Assembly: GCF_013410565.1 (NCBI RefSeq)
Contig: NZ_JACCFO010000001.1
Span: forward strand, 6,138,001-6,202,000
Direction of reading: 5' to 3'
Source of the DNA: Streptomonospora nanhaiensis
GTDB lineage: Bacteria; Actinomycetota; Actinomycetes; Streptosporangiales; Streptosporangiaceae
Length of the DNA stretch: 64,000 nt
The first letter of the stretch is position 1; each line of letters starts with the position of its first letter. The notes beneath the pieces were generated by a model that was not told the origin of the DNA, searched no databases, and saw only the letters and a program-made list of their open reading frames with translations. Both the position numbers and the translations under genes were made by a program. Of this stretch, positions 36,401-44,574 are shown piece by piece.

Positions 36401-36685
36401 ATGACACACGCCGGAAGCGAGCCCAACGGCACGAAGAGGTTCGTGTACGAGTACGAGGAGCAGGTCGGCTACCCCCGGGTCCGCGGGGAGATCGTCGACC
36501 CCAACACCGGCGACTGCTATCCCCTCTACGGGCTCGACATCATCTACGACGTCGAGAACAACACCGATTACAACGCCCAGATCCACACGGACGCCTGGTG
36601 CTCCGACACCCGCCGCGGTGAACTGATCAAGGCCGGCGAGAAGCGTTCGGAGGTCAGCCCGGCGGGAACCGTCGCCTTCTCGTAG
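36401..36685 (+). CDS. Small acidic protein of unknown function
   Basis: 94 residues, predicted beta-rich: RFVYEYEEQVGYPRVRGEIVDPNTGDCYPLYGLDIIYDVENNTDYNAQIHTDAWCSDTRRGEL. Codon use is typical of a real gene, with many AAC, GAC and GTC codons. It has two cysteines and no membrane segment. No family is recognised and no strong ribosome site precedes the ATG. It is flanked by decayed regulatory genes. Confidence 0.55.
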   Translation: MTHAGSEPNGTKRFVYEYEEQVGYPRVRGEIVDPNTGDCYPLYGLDIIYDVENNTDYNAQIHTDAWCSDTRRGELIKAGEKRSEVSPAGTVAFS

Positions 36686-36689
36686 AGCG

Positions 36690-37072
36690 CGCCCGGTCGC
36701 CGCGTTACCGCGGCTCCGCGCGGCCGGCGCCGACCGCCTCCGGGTCGGCGGGGCAGCGCGGCGAGCACGAGGCGGTGGGACCCGGTCACCAGCTCCTCGA
36801 CCAGCCTCGCGTCGATCGAGTCGCCGGGGGCCAGGGTGATCCGGTGCCGCTTGGGCATGCGGTACCCGGCGGTGATGTGCGCGTACGCCTCCCGCAGCGC
36901 CGCCGCTACGTGCGGAACGTCGCGGGCGAGGCCATCGCCGCCCCGGCGATCCGGTTGACCGAGGCGCCTCACAGCCCTGCTCCGGGAACAGCCCGAAGGC
37001 CGCGCGGAGGACGGTCTCCCGCGTGGCCCGCTTCTCGCGTTCGGAACCGGTGAGGCGCGGTATGCGGGACAA
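36690..37072 (-). pseudogene. Decayed TetR-type helix-turn-helix fused to another gene fragment
   Basis: From 37072, SRIPRLTGSEREKRATRETVLRAAFGLFPEQGC is a TetR helix-turn-helix start. After a one-base shift near 36965 it continues as SVNRIAGAAMASPATFRT and then hits a stop, so the recognition helix is cut. A third frame then gives AAALREAYAHITAGYRMPKRHRITLAPGDSIDARLVEELVTGSHRLVLAALPRRPG down to about 36740, from an unrecognised protein. The patch seems to be assembled from broken pieces. Confidence 0.6.
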
Positions 37073-37115
37073 CTCCGGCTCGATGGCGGCCCCGAGCCGC
37101 GCGAGCCGGGGCCGT

Positions 37116-37404
37116 CTACGGGTTGCGCCCTCGGCGCCGCGCCCCGGTGCTGCTGTTGCGGGCGCCTGCGCGGTCGGAGGCCGCCTTCTCGGCGATCGCC
37201 CGTTTCACGGCGTCCGTGCGCTTGGTGTAGTGGCCGAGGGGGGAGGTCCAGGCCGGTCTGGCGCCTGGCCTCCTCCGTCGACTCCCGCTGCTGGGCGACG
37301 CTCTGCTGTTGGGCGAGGAAGGCCAGCCGATCCACCTGGGCGTCGGTGAGGTCCTGCGGGCTCTCCTCGGCCTTCCTGCTCGGTCCCTCGTACTCGTTGG
37401 CCAT
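37116..37404 (-). pseudogene. Small charged protein gene with a frameshift in a C-run
   Basis: From the ATG at 37404 the frame gives ANEYEGPSRKAEESPQDLTDAQVDRLAFLAQQQSVAQQRESTEEARRQTGLDLP; the natural continuation LGHYTKRTDAVKRAIAEKAASDRAGARNSS..RRGRNP lies one frame over and ends at 37116. The shift sits in a run of six C (minus strand) at about 37238-37243, where removing one base restores a ~95-residue protein. The family is unknown. It follows a palindrome similar to the one at 37976, so the adjacent MerR may control it. Confidence 0.6.
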
Positions 37405-37465
37405 TGCGGGCGAGGGGCGTGCCGGAGTTGACGGAAGCGGCGCCACGCCCCTCGCGGCCGGAACT

Positions 37466-37485
37466 CTACTATCTCGTGAGGGTAG
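37466..37485. promoter_or_regulatory. Probable MerR operator upstream of the small charged-protein gene
   Basis: Imperfect palindrome CTACTATCTCGTGAGGGTAG. It matches the region CTACTCTCACGTGAGAGATC at 37973-37992, upstream of the MerR gene, at 14 of 20 positions. It lies 62 bp upstream of the ATG at 37404. Confidence 0.5.
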
Positions 37486-37537
37486 GGACGGGCGAGTCGG
37501 GTGGCCCCGCGTCGGCGGTCGCCGGCGCTGCAGCTCC

Positions 37538-37936
37538 CTAGCCGTCCGCGGCGATCGCGCGGTGCCTGTCGTGCTGGGCGCGCAGCCGCCCGGCGAACTC
37601 CTCGGCCACGTCCAGTTGCTCCCGCAGCGCCCGGCACCGGGCCGCGGCGGCGTCCTCGAACATGTCGAGCCGCTGGGCCAGGGCCGCCCGGTCGGCGGCC
37701 GGGGTGGCGGGGTTTTCGAGTCCGTCCAGGACTTCCAGGAGGTCGCGGGTCTCCTCCAGGCTGAAGTCCAGCGGTTTCATCCGCTTGATCAGCAGCAGCC
37801 GCTCCACGTCGTCCTCGGTGTAGAGCCGGAACCCCCCGCGCGAGCGGGCCGATGGCTCCACCAGGCCGACCTCGCCGTAATAGCGGATGGTCCGCAGTGA
37901 CAGCCCGGTGCGCTCGGCGACCGCGCCGATCCGCAG
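37538..37936 (-). CDS. MerR-family regulator, start codon unclear
   Basis: In one frame: RIGAVAERTGLSLRTIRYYGEVGLVEPSARSRGGFRLYTEDDVERLLLIKRMKPLDFSLEETRDLLEVLD, a complete MerR domain, then a coiled coil (LAQRLDMFEDAAAARCRALREQLDVAEEFAGRL). The codon where a MerR protein normally starts, just before RIGAVAER, is CTG at 37936. The only ATG nearby (37948-37950, after GGAGGTG) is out of frame. Either CTG starts translation, or a base is missing between the ATG and the MerR frame. A palindrome at 37976 is its likely operator. Confidence 0.75.
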   Translation of the reverse strand: MRIGAVAERTGLSLRTIRYYGEVGLVEPSARSRGGFRLYTEDDVERLLLIKRMKPLDFSLEETRDLLEVLDGLENPATPAADRAALAQRLDMFEDAAAARCRALREQLDVAEEFAGRLRAQHDRHRAIAADG

Positions 37937-37975
37937 TGGGCCGCACCCATCACAGCACCTCCGCGGGCGACTCTA

Positions 37976-37989
37976 CTCTCACGTGAGAG
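37976..37989. promoter_or_regulatory. MerR operator palindrome
   Basis: Perfect 14-bp palindrome CTCTCACGTGAGAG, 26 bp upstream of the MerR ATG/CTG region. Divergent from it is the spermidine-synthase-like gene, which could share control. Confidence 0.6.
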
Positions 37990-38150
37990 ATCGTGTGTCC
38001 TGCGGCACCTTCGCCGGGAGTGTGCTGTACAACGGGGACGGAGCGGTCGGTGCGGTCGGACAGCGCCGGGCGAAGGCCGCCGCGTCGAAACCACCGCCCC
38101 GGCGTCCCGCCGCAGGCGGTCGGGTGTGTGCGGGAGAGGGGCGTGGGGGC

Positions 38151-38891
38151 GTGGGCGTGCGTTTCCGGGAACTGGACTGGCGGCCGACCCGCATGGGCGA
38201 CATCAGCCTGCGGCGCCGCTGGGACCCGATGTTCAAGAAGGACGTGTACGAGATCAAGCTCGACGACGACTTCCTGATGTCGAGCCTGTTCACGGCGGCG
38301 GAGGTCGAGTTGGCGCGGCTGGCGCTGCGGGAGGTCGCCCTGCCGCCCGGACCGCCCGAGCAGCCGCTGGACGTGGCGGTGGGCGGGCTGGGGCTGGGCT
38401 GCACCGCGCAGGCGGTGCTGGAGGACCCCCGGGTCCGCACGCTGGTGGTGGTGGAGGCGCTGGCCGAGGTGATCGAGTGGCACGAGCGGGGGCTCGTCCC
38501 GGCCGGTGCGGCCCTCACCGCCGACACCCGGTGCCGGCTGGAGCACGGCGACTTCTTCGACCTGGCCGCGCGCGCGGAAGGGCTCGACCCGCGGGCGCCG
38601 CACCGGCTGTTCCACGCCGTCGTCGTGGACATCGACCACTCGCCGCGGCACGTGCTGCACCCCGACCACGCCGCGTTCTACCGCACCGAAGGGCTGCGCC
38701 GCCTCCGGCGGAACCTCCACCCCGGCGGCGTGTTCGCGCTGTGGTCCAACGACCCGCCCGACGCGCGCTTCCTGGCGGCCCTCCAGGCGGTCTTCGCGGC
38801 GGCCCGCGCCGAAACCGTCACCTTCCCCAACCCGCTTCAGGAGCGCGAGGCCGCCAACACCGTCTACCTCGCCCGCACCGGGGCCGCGTAG
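38151..38891 (+). CDS. Spermidine-synthase-like (polyamine aminopropyltransferase fold) protein
   Basis: A 246-residue Rossmann methyltransferase-fold protein: RFRELDWRPTRMGDISLRRRWDPMFKKDVYEIKLDDDFLMSSLFTAAEVELARLAL, then VAVGGLGLGCTAQAVLEDPRVRTLVVVEALAEVIEWH, CRLEHGDFFDLAAR and FHAVVVDIDHSPRHVLHPDHAAFYRTEGLRRLRRNLHPGGVFALWSNDPPD. It matches the actinobacterial spermidine-synthase-like group that lacks the typical substrate pocket, so aminopropyl transfer is uncertain. The GTG at 38151 follows GGGAGAGGGG; GTG at 38157 is an alternative. Confidence 0.8.
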   Translation: MGVRFRELDWRPTRMGDISLRRRWDPMFKKDVYEIKLDDDFLMSSLFTAAEVELARLALREVALPPGPPEQPLDVAVGGLGLGCTAQAVLEDPRVRTLVVVEALAEVIEWHERGLVPAGAALTADTRCRLEHGDFFDLAARAEGLDPRAPHRLFHAVVVDIDHSPRHVLHPDHAAFYRTEGLRRLRRNLHPGGVFALWSNDPPDARFLAALQAVFAAARAETVTFPNPLQEREAANTVYLARTGAA

Positions 38892-39081
38892 GAGCCCCGC
38901 GGTGCCCGACCGGGGCCCCGCTCCCGCCTCCGTCCTGGCCGCACCGCGTCGGGCCGCGCCAGGGTAGTTCCAATGGGCGGCTCGGGGGACCGCCCGAACG
39001 GTCCGGTCGCGGCCGTCCGGGGCCGGGCGGGCCGGGGAAGTAAGGCAAGGCCCCCGGCGCCAGCGCGTCCCCGCTGCGTAC

Positions 39082-39624
39082 TCAGGCGCCTGCGCCCGGC
39101 CGGGAGCTCTGGCGCCAGGCGTCGTCGACGGCGTCGAGCACCTCCTCCACCGACGGAAGCCGGTCCCCGGCGGGTGCCTCCGGGCCGAAGAGCACCCGCG
39201 CGCCCATCGACCGCAGCGCGGCGACGCTCGGCCCGACCGCGGCGTGCCGGGCCAGCGGCTCGTTGAGGTGGGGCACCACCACGGTGGGCACCCGGTAGCC
39301 GAGCATCTCGCACACCACCGCGACCGCCATGGTGTCGGCGAACCCGGCGGCGATCTTGTTGAGGGAGTTGAACGTGACCGGGTAGGCCAGCAGCGCGTCC
39401 GGCGGCACCAGGCGCTGCCCGGTGCCGGGGTGCCGGAAGTCGACGCGCGGCGCGGTCCCGGTGCGGCGGGCCAGTTCGTCGGGATCGTGGAACCGGGTAC
39501 CCATGGGAGTCGAGATGACGGTGACCTCCCACCCCCGGCCCTGCGCCGCCTCCACCATGTGGCCCGCAGAGGCGTTCCGGGCGGGCGCGCCGGTCACGAC
39601 GAGGTACAGGGCTCGTGCGTCCAT
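39082..39624 (-). CDS. HFCD-family flavoprotein
   Basis: A 180-residue protein of the homo-oligomeric flavin-containing Cys decarboxylase fold: ALYLVVTGAPARNASAGHMVEAAQGRGWEVTVISTPMG at the start, DALLAYPVTFNSLNKIAAGFADTMAVAVVCEML with the PxTFNSxNK FMN-contacting motif, and VVPHLNEPLARH. Relatives include PPC decarboxylase (CoaC/Dfp) and lantibiotic EpiD. In this size class the enzyme is usually annotated simply as flavoprotein. The ATG at 39624 is preceded by no clear ribosome site. Confidence 0.85.
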   Translation of the reverse strand: MDARALYLVVTGAPARNASAGHMVEAAQGRGWEVTVISTPMGTRFHDPDELARRTGTAPRVDFRHPGTGQRLVPPDALLAYPVTFNSLNKIAAGFADTMAVAVVCEMLGYRVPTVVVPHLNEPLARHAAVGPSVAALRSMGARVLFGPEAPAGDRLPSVEEVLDAVDDAWRQSSRPGAGA

Positions 39625-39763
39625 GCGGGCAGTGTAGAGCGGCGTGCCCCGGCCCCTCAGCCGCGCGCCGCGCCCCCGCACCCCTCGCCCGGAAGCCGCC
39701 GCCGCCCCGGCCGCGCGCCGCGCGCCACCGGCCGGGGCGGCGGTGTCCACCGGACCACCGCGT

Positions 39764-40065
39764 CTAGTGGGCGAGTTCCCCGATACCGCCGTCGACGCGC
39801 AGTACCGTGCCGGCCGTGTAGGCCGACTCGTCCGAGGCGAGGTAGACGGCCGCCTTCGCCAACTCGGCGGCGGTCCCCAGGCGGTGGAGCGGCACGGTCC
39901 GGCGCGGTCGAACGCCTCCTCCGTCCAGTCCCCGATGGGCAGGTGGGTGGTGTCGGCGGCGTTGCTCATCAGGATGTCGAGTCTCGGCCAGTCCGCGCGC
40001 AGCCGCGCCGGCGGACGGCGGCGCTGGCCGCGATCGACACCGCGATCGAGGGCCTGCGGGCGTGA
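39764..40065 (-). pseudogene. SDR oxidoreductase remnant with internal deletion
   Basis: One frame has RADWPRLDILMSNAADTTHLPIGDWTEEAFDRA (NNAG region of a classical SDR, here SNAA). Another has LHRLGTAAELAKAAVYLASDESAYTAGTVLRVDGGIGELAH, the standard SDR C-terminus, ending at 39764. The ~90 residues between them, including the catalytic YxxxK, are missing, and no N-terminal Rossmann glycine motif is present. It is a dead fragment. Confidence 0.8.
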
Positions 40066-40232
40066 AACGGGCCATAGCCGCTGTCCTTCACCGGATCCGG
40101 GCGGGAGCGGGCGCCCGGCCCGCCGACCGGTAACCCACCGCCGAGCGGGGAGGGCGTGCGCGGGGTCGCCTTCCGGTAAGGGGGCCACCGGGTCCGTGCG
40201 GGCGCGCGAACGCAAAAGCCAGGGACCCTCGC

Positions 40233-41231
40233 CTACGAGGTCGGCCCCGCGGCGGCGGACCACCGCTCGGCGAGGCGGTGGCAGGCGTCGACCAGTTCCG
40301 CGGGGGTCACGTCGGTGATCCCGGTGTCGAAGGTGGCGAGGATGCCGGCGACACCGGCCCACGACCACGCTCCGAGCGTGAGCCGGCAGTGGTCGGCGTC
40401 CAGGTGCTCGACGACCGAGCCGCCGGGTGCCCAGCGGGCGACGACCCCGGCGGGCAGGTCCAGGCGCGCGGTTCCCGTGCACGGCCAGGCGGTGGGGGTG
40501 TCACCCCGGTCGTGGCTGGTCATGACGAACCGGGCGACGTCGCCCCCGGGGAGCGCACGGGCGGTGAAGGGCTGCGTCGTCGGACGGGGGACCAGCCGGT
40601 CGACGCGGTGGATGCGCCAGGCCTCCTCCGCGAGGTCGTAGGCGACCAGGTACCAGCGCGCCGCCCACACCACCAGGTGGTGGGGCTCGACGCGGCGGGC
40701 GGGGGCGAAGTCCGTGTCCCCGGGCAGGGCCCGCGACCCGTCGGGGCGCAGGGTGCCGATGGCGAGCACGTGCCGGTGGCGCACCGCGCCGGCGACCGCG
40801 GTGAGCGTGTCCGGGTCGACGGGCGGGGCGGGAAACTCCCAGTAGTTCCGCAACCTGGTCAGGCGCAGGGTCTCCATCGACGCCCGCACGCGGGCCGGCA
40901 TCGCCTGGGTGAGCGTCTCCAGCGCCCTGGCCGAGTCGTCGGCCAGACCGAACACCGTGCTCGGAGCGGTCTGCAGGGCCACCGCGACCGCGAGGGCCTG
41001 GTCGTCGTCGAACCGCAGCGAGGGCAGGGCGTGCCCGGTGTCCAGCCGGTACCCGCCGCCGGGCCCGCGGACGGTGGTGATCGGGTAGTCGAGCCCGCGC
41101 AGGGTCTCGATGTCGCGCCTGGCCGTGCGTTCGCTGACCCCGAGCCGCGACGCGAGTTCGCCCAGTGACCACTGGTGCCGCGCCATCAGCAGTGAGAGCA
41201 GCCGCAGCGCCCGTTGTGAGGTATCCGCCAC
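40233..41231 (-). CDS. WYL-domain transcriptional regulator
   Basis: A 332-residue protein. The N-terminal winged helix reads RALRLLSLLMARHQWSLGELASRLGVSERTARRDIETLRGLDYPITTVRGPGGGYRLDTG (DeoR/HTH_11 type). The WYL domain follows, with PHHLVVWAARWYLVAYDLAEEAWRIHRVDRL as its defining segment, then a WCX C-terminal domain. The GTG at 41231 is six bases after CATAAT on the minus strand, so the transcript may be leaderless. A palindrome overlaps the start. The divergent FAD monooxygenase is the probable target. Confidence 0.95.
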   Translation of the reverse strand: MADTSQRALRLLSLLMARHQWSLGELASRLGVSERTARRDIETLRGLDYPITTVRGPGGGYRLDTGHALPSLRFDDDQALAVAVALQTAPSTVFGLADDSARALETLTQAMPARVRASMETLRLTRLRNYWEFPAPPVDPDTLTAVAGAVRHRHVLAIGTLRPDGSRALPGDTDFAPARRVEPHHLVVWAARWYLVAYDLAEEAWRIHRVDRLVPRPTTQPFTARALPGGDVARFVMTSHDRGDTPTAWPCTGTARLDLPAGVVARWAPGGSVVEHLDADHCRLTLGAWSWAGVAGILATFDTGITDVTPAELVDACHRLAERWSAAAGPTS

Positions 41232-41251
41232 CGCGCCATTATGGGCGCGGT
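41230..41251. promoter_or_regulatory. Operator at the start of the WYL regulator
   Basis: Inverted repeat ACCGCGCC-ATTATG-GGCGCGGT, with perfect 8-bp arms, spanning the start codon and the -10-like CATAAT of the WYL gene. Near-symmetric flanking CCA/TGG extends it. It probably serves both divergent promoters. Confidence 0.55.
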
Positions 41252-41331
41252 AGTGGACATCCGGTGGCCACCACATGCCCCATCCTCCTGCGTGATCGGG
41301 ACGATCCCGGAGCGAAGAAGGAGCGGAGACC

Positions 41332-42576
41332 ATGGTGCGTGTCGTTGTCGTCGGCGGCGGAATCGGTGGACCCGCGGTGGGGGCCGGACTGCGGCGCCGC
41401 GGAATCGACGTGGCGGTGTTCGACCGCGACACCGAGGTCGCGGCCACAGGCGGATACCACATCACACTGGACGGACGGGCCCAGACCGCGCTGCGGGAGC
41501 TGCTCCCGCCGGAGGGCGTCGAGCGGCTGCTGGCGTCGTCCTCGGCGCTGCGGCTGCGCGACCGCGACGCGTTCTGGGACCGGCGCGGCCGCCTGCTGGG
41601 ACACGGCCCGGATCTCGCCGGCGACCCCAGCGTCGACATCGACCGCATCACCCTGCGCACACTGCTCGCCGAGGCGGTCGGCGACGACCTCCACCTGGGC
41701 CGCACGGCGACCGAGGTCGGCTACGCCGACGGTACGCCGCGGGTGGGGTTCGCCGACACCGAACCCGTCACCGGGGATCTGGTGGTCGGAGCCGACGGCA
41801 CCCACTCGCTGGTGGCCCGGTACCTGGCCGGCGGCCCGACGAACACCCCGGCGGGCATCATCGGCTTCTCCGGCCGGACACCGCTGCCCGCACTGAGCCC
41901 GAGCGAGCGGCAGCGGCTGGGACCGCGATCGAGCCTGGCGCTCGGCGGCCACGGAGCAGCACTCTACGTGGGCTTTCTCGACCCCGTCGGCAACGCCGCC
42001 CTGGACCGGCCCGAACTGCGCATGGCGCACACGACGGGCCCCACCTACATCTGGGGGGCCATGCTCCCCGAATCCTCCGCGACCGGCGCCCTGCGCGGCC
42101 TGCACGGGGAGGAACTGCGGGCGGCGCTGCTGGCCCGGTTCGCCGAGCTGGGGTGGAGCGAGCACGTGCTCGAAGTCCTCGCCCGCGCCGACCCCCACTC
42201 CGTGGCCGCGTTCCGGTTCAACGCCGCGTCGACGCGGGCCCGGGACCTCGCGCCGTGGCCCGCCGGCCGGATCACCGCGCTGGGAGACGCGGTCCACGCC
42301 ACCCCGCCGACGGCCGGCATGGGGGCCGGCGTCGCCATCCGCGACGCGGCCGACCTGGTCGACAACCTCGGCCGCGCCGGAACCGGCACCACCGCGCTCA
42401 CCACGGCCGTCGACCGGTTCGAGGCGGGCACGCGCCGACGGGGCAGTGCGGCCATCACCCGGGGAATGGCGACCGTCCGCTGGATCCTGGCCACCGACAC
42501 CGCGCTCGGCGCGGCCGCCACCACCCTCACCACTCCGCTGCTGGCCGCCGCCACCCGGCTGCTCCACCGCCGCTGA
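41332..42576 (+). CDS. FAD-dependent monooxygenase/oxidoreductase
   Basis: A 414-residue class A flavoprotein: GxGxxG at VVVVGGGIGGPAVGAGLRRRGIDVAVFDRD, the DG motif VVGADGTHS, and the GD motif ITALGDAVHATPPTAGMGAGVAIRDAADL. The domain order is that of PHBH-type hydroxylases acting on aromatic or polyketide substrates. The ATG at 41332 follows AAGGAG. It faces the WYL regulator across about 100 bp containing a palindromic operator. Confidence 0.95.
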   Translation: MVRVVVVGGGIGGPAVGAGLRRRGIDVAVFDRDTEVAATGGYHITLDGRAQTALRELLPPEGVERLLASSSALRLRDRDAFWDRRGRLLGHGPDLAGDPSVDIDRITLRTLLAEAVGDDLHLGRTATEVGYADGTPRVGFADTEPVTGDLVVGADGTHSLVARYLAGGPTNTPAGIIGFSGRTPLPALSPSERQRLGPRSSLALGGHGAALYVGFLDPVGNAALDRPELRMAHTTGPTYIWGAMLPESSATGALRGLHGEELRAALLARFAELGWSEHVLEVLARADPHSVAAFRFNAASTRARDLAPWPAGRITALGDAVHATPPTAGMGAGVAIRDAADLVDNLGRAGTGTTALTTAVDRFEAGTRRRGSAAITRGMATVRWILATDTALGAAATTLTTPLLAAATRLLHRR

Positions 42577-42639
42577 GCACGACGCGGACGGCCGAACGCG
42601 TCCACTCCGCCGGGGGCTGTCGGCTCAGGGACGACCGGA

Positions 42640-42900
42640 ACGCCAACGAGGCGTGGGGACGGCCACCGCGCGCCTCCGGGCACCGGTCGTGCTGCCCCGG
42701 GCGCTCCGTACGCACATAGAGGCGGATGACGCCGATGGCGCAGGACACGACCGTGCCGGCCGCGGTGTGCACCTGCCAGTGGTCGGCGTGGACGTCGGCG
42801 TCGGTCCTGGCATGGAACTGCTTCAGGTGCCGGCGTGAACCGTGCCGCCCCGGGACAGGTGGATGCCGCACTCGGCGAGCGTGACCGGGGTCGCGGTCAT
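42640..42900 (-). pseudogene. Possible frameshifted gene coupled to the PEBP gene, unknown function
   Basis: An ATG at 42900 overlaps the PEBP stop (ATGA) and opens TATPVTLAECGIHLSRGGTVHAGT before a stop at 42823. A neighbouring frame then reads RHLKQFHARTDADVHADHWQVHTAAGTVVSCAIGVIRLYVRTERPG to about 42680. The two may be one small protein of around 80 residues split by an indel near 42830. No family is recognised. Confidence 0.35.
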
Positions 42901-43422
42901 GGGGTCTCGGCGGTGGCGGTCAGGACCGCGCGGCCCAGGACGTGGCCGGCCATGGTGAAGCCGAGGTAGGCGGGGGTGGCATCGGCCGGGACCCCGATGG
43001 TCTCGGTGTCCAGGGCGTGCACCACGACGAAGTAGCGGTGCGGGCCGTGCCCCGCCGGCGGCGCGGCGCCGAGGTAGCGCGCCGCCCGGGCGTCGTTGGG
43101 CAGTTGGAAGGCCCCGTCGGGGAGGCCGGACCCGGTGTCGTCGCCCGCGCCTTCGGGAAGTTCGGTGACGGTGGCGGGGATGTCGGCCACGGCCCAGTGC
43201 CAGAAACCGGAGCCGGTCGGCGCGTCGGGGTCGTACACCGTGACGGCGTAGCTCTTGGTCCCCTCGGGGGCGCCGCTCCACGACAGCTGAGGCGAGACGT
43301 CCTTGCCTCCCGGGACACCTGCGGACATCTGCGCGGCGGGCCAGGGAGCGCCATCGGCCAGCGTGGTGCTGGCGACGGTGAAGGAGGGGACACGGGGGAG
43401 GCGGGCGAAGGCGGTCGTTCAC
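42897..43422 (-). CDS. PEBP / YbhB-YbcL (Raf-kinase-inhibitor-like) protein with a frameshift near the start
   Basis: The main frame from 43328 reads SAGVPGGKDVSPQLSWSGAPEGTKSYAVTVYDPDAPTGSGFWHWAVADIP..LPEGAGDD and HRYFVVVHALDTETIGVP, the PEBP core with its D-P-D-A-P and H-R-Y-x-F ligand-site motifs. The same frame continues upstream with TTAFARLPRVPSFTVASTTLADGAPWPAAQ, clearly native. The only start with a ribosome site, GTG at 43422 (GGAGG seven bases upstream), is one base out of frame; removing one A in GTGAACGACC would give a ~174-residue protein. Otherwise translation would start at the internal ATG 43328. Confidence 0.8.
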
Positions 43423-43524
43423 GTCTGTTCCTCCATAAAAGTGGCGAGGGTGCCGACCGGTGGGTCGGCATGCGCGGACGGCGGCATCGAGAGTGCCGTC
43501 CGCACTGCATCGACTCTAGCAAAG

Positions 43525-43536
43525 ATAATCGATTAT
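43525..43536. promoter_or_regulatory. GntR operator between PEBP and GntR genes
   Basis: Perfect palindrome ATAATCGATTAT, extended by AAA and TTT outside one mismatch on each side. It overlaps the expected -35 region of the rightward GntR promoter (TATCCT at 43550-43555 as -10) and lies upstream of TGCTAGAGT, an extended -10 for leftward transcription. It probably regulates both genes. Confidence 0.65.
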
Positions 43537-43561
43537 TTTTCGGATGGTCTATCCTGGGCGC

Positions 43562-44254
43562 ATGACGCAGACGGCCGGTTCCTCGACCAAGCAGATGCTC
43601 TCCGAGCGTGTTCACGCCCGCCTTCGGGAAGGGGTCATGAGGGGCGAGTACGCCCCGGGTGAGGCGCTCAAGCCGCAGCAACTCGCCCAGCGGCACCAGG
43701 TCAGCCTGGCTGTCGTGCGCGAGGCCCTGGTGCGGCTGGTCGGCGAGGGGATCGCGGTGCGCCTGCCCAACCGCGGCTTCGCCGTCCCCGACTTCTCCGA
43801 CCGGCGGTGGCAGGAGATCGCGGAGGCCCGCCGTACGATCGAGCCGGTCATGCTGCGCCTGGCGATCGAGCGCGGCGACCTCGACTGGGAGGCGCGGGTG
43901 CGCGCGGCCCACCACCGCCTGGCGCGCACGCCGCCGTATGCGCCGGACGAAGGCGAGTACTACACCGACGCGTGGTCAAAGGCGCACCGCGTCTTCCACC
44001 GCACGCTGCTGGAGGGGTGCGGCAACCCCGTGCTGCTGGACACGTTCGACCGGCTGTGGACGGCCGGCGAGCTGGCCCGCCGCTGGTCGGCGCGGCGCAC
44101 GCCCGACCGCGACGGCGCCGCGGAGCACCGCCGCCTGGAGGAGGCGGCGCTGGCCCGCGACGCCGACACCGCCGCCGAGGTCCTGGTCCAGCACCTGACC
44201 CTGACCGTCGCCGCCCTCACCCCCGCGCCCGATGAGGCCGGCCGGCAGTCGTGA
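43562..44254 (+). CDS. GntR/FCD-family transcriptional regulator
   Basis: A 230-residue protein. The winged helix is SERVHARLREGVMRGEYAPGEALKPQQLAQRHQVSLAVVREALVRLVGEGIAVRLPNRGFAVPDFS. The FCD domain follows with EARRTIEPVMLRLAIERGDLDWE, KAHRVFHRTLLEGCGNPVLLDTFDRLW and EHRRLEEAALARDADTAAEVLVQHL. TATCCT ends six bases before the ATG at 43562, so translation is probably leaderless. It is divergent from the PEBP gene across a palindromic operator. Confidence 0.9.
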   Translation: MTQTAGSSTKQMLSERVHARLREGVMRGEYAPGEALKPQQLAQRHQVSLAVVREALVRLVGEGIAVRLPNRGFAVPDFSDRRWQEIAEARRTIEPVMLRLAIERGDLDWEARVRAAHHRLARTPPYAPDEGEYYTDAWSKAHRVFHRTLLEGCGNPVLLDTFDRLWTAGELARRWSARRTPDRDGAAEHRRLEEAALARDADTAAEVLVQHLTLTVAALTPAPDEAGRQS

Positions 44255-44574
44255 AGCCCCCGGACCACCGCGCCGCCGCTCGGGTGCTCCGCTGGGGCAC
44301 GGCCGGGCGGCCCCGGCCGCGGCCGAGCGCAGCTCCCGCCGCCGGCCGCGCCCGGTGGATCCCGCGCAGGAGCCCGGCGCCAGGCGGCGGTGACGGCGCG
44401 GTCCCGGCGCCGCGGGTGCGGTCCTCGCTTCGCCCATGGCGCGGGGTGCGCGCACCACGCAGGGCCGGGTGCGGGCACCCCTGACACAGACCGGCGGGTC
44501 CGCGAGGCTGGCGACTCCGAACCGCGAGCCGGAACGGCTCGGTTGCGGATACCCCAAGCCGCGGAAAGGCAGCC
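44255..44574. other. Intergenic stretch before the CPBP gene
   Basis: GC-rich, with short inverted repeats around 44300-44350 (CGGGCGGCCCCGGCCG) that could terminate the GntR transcript. A promoter for the CPBP gene must lie within the last 100 bp. No ORF of interest. Confidence 0.35.
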
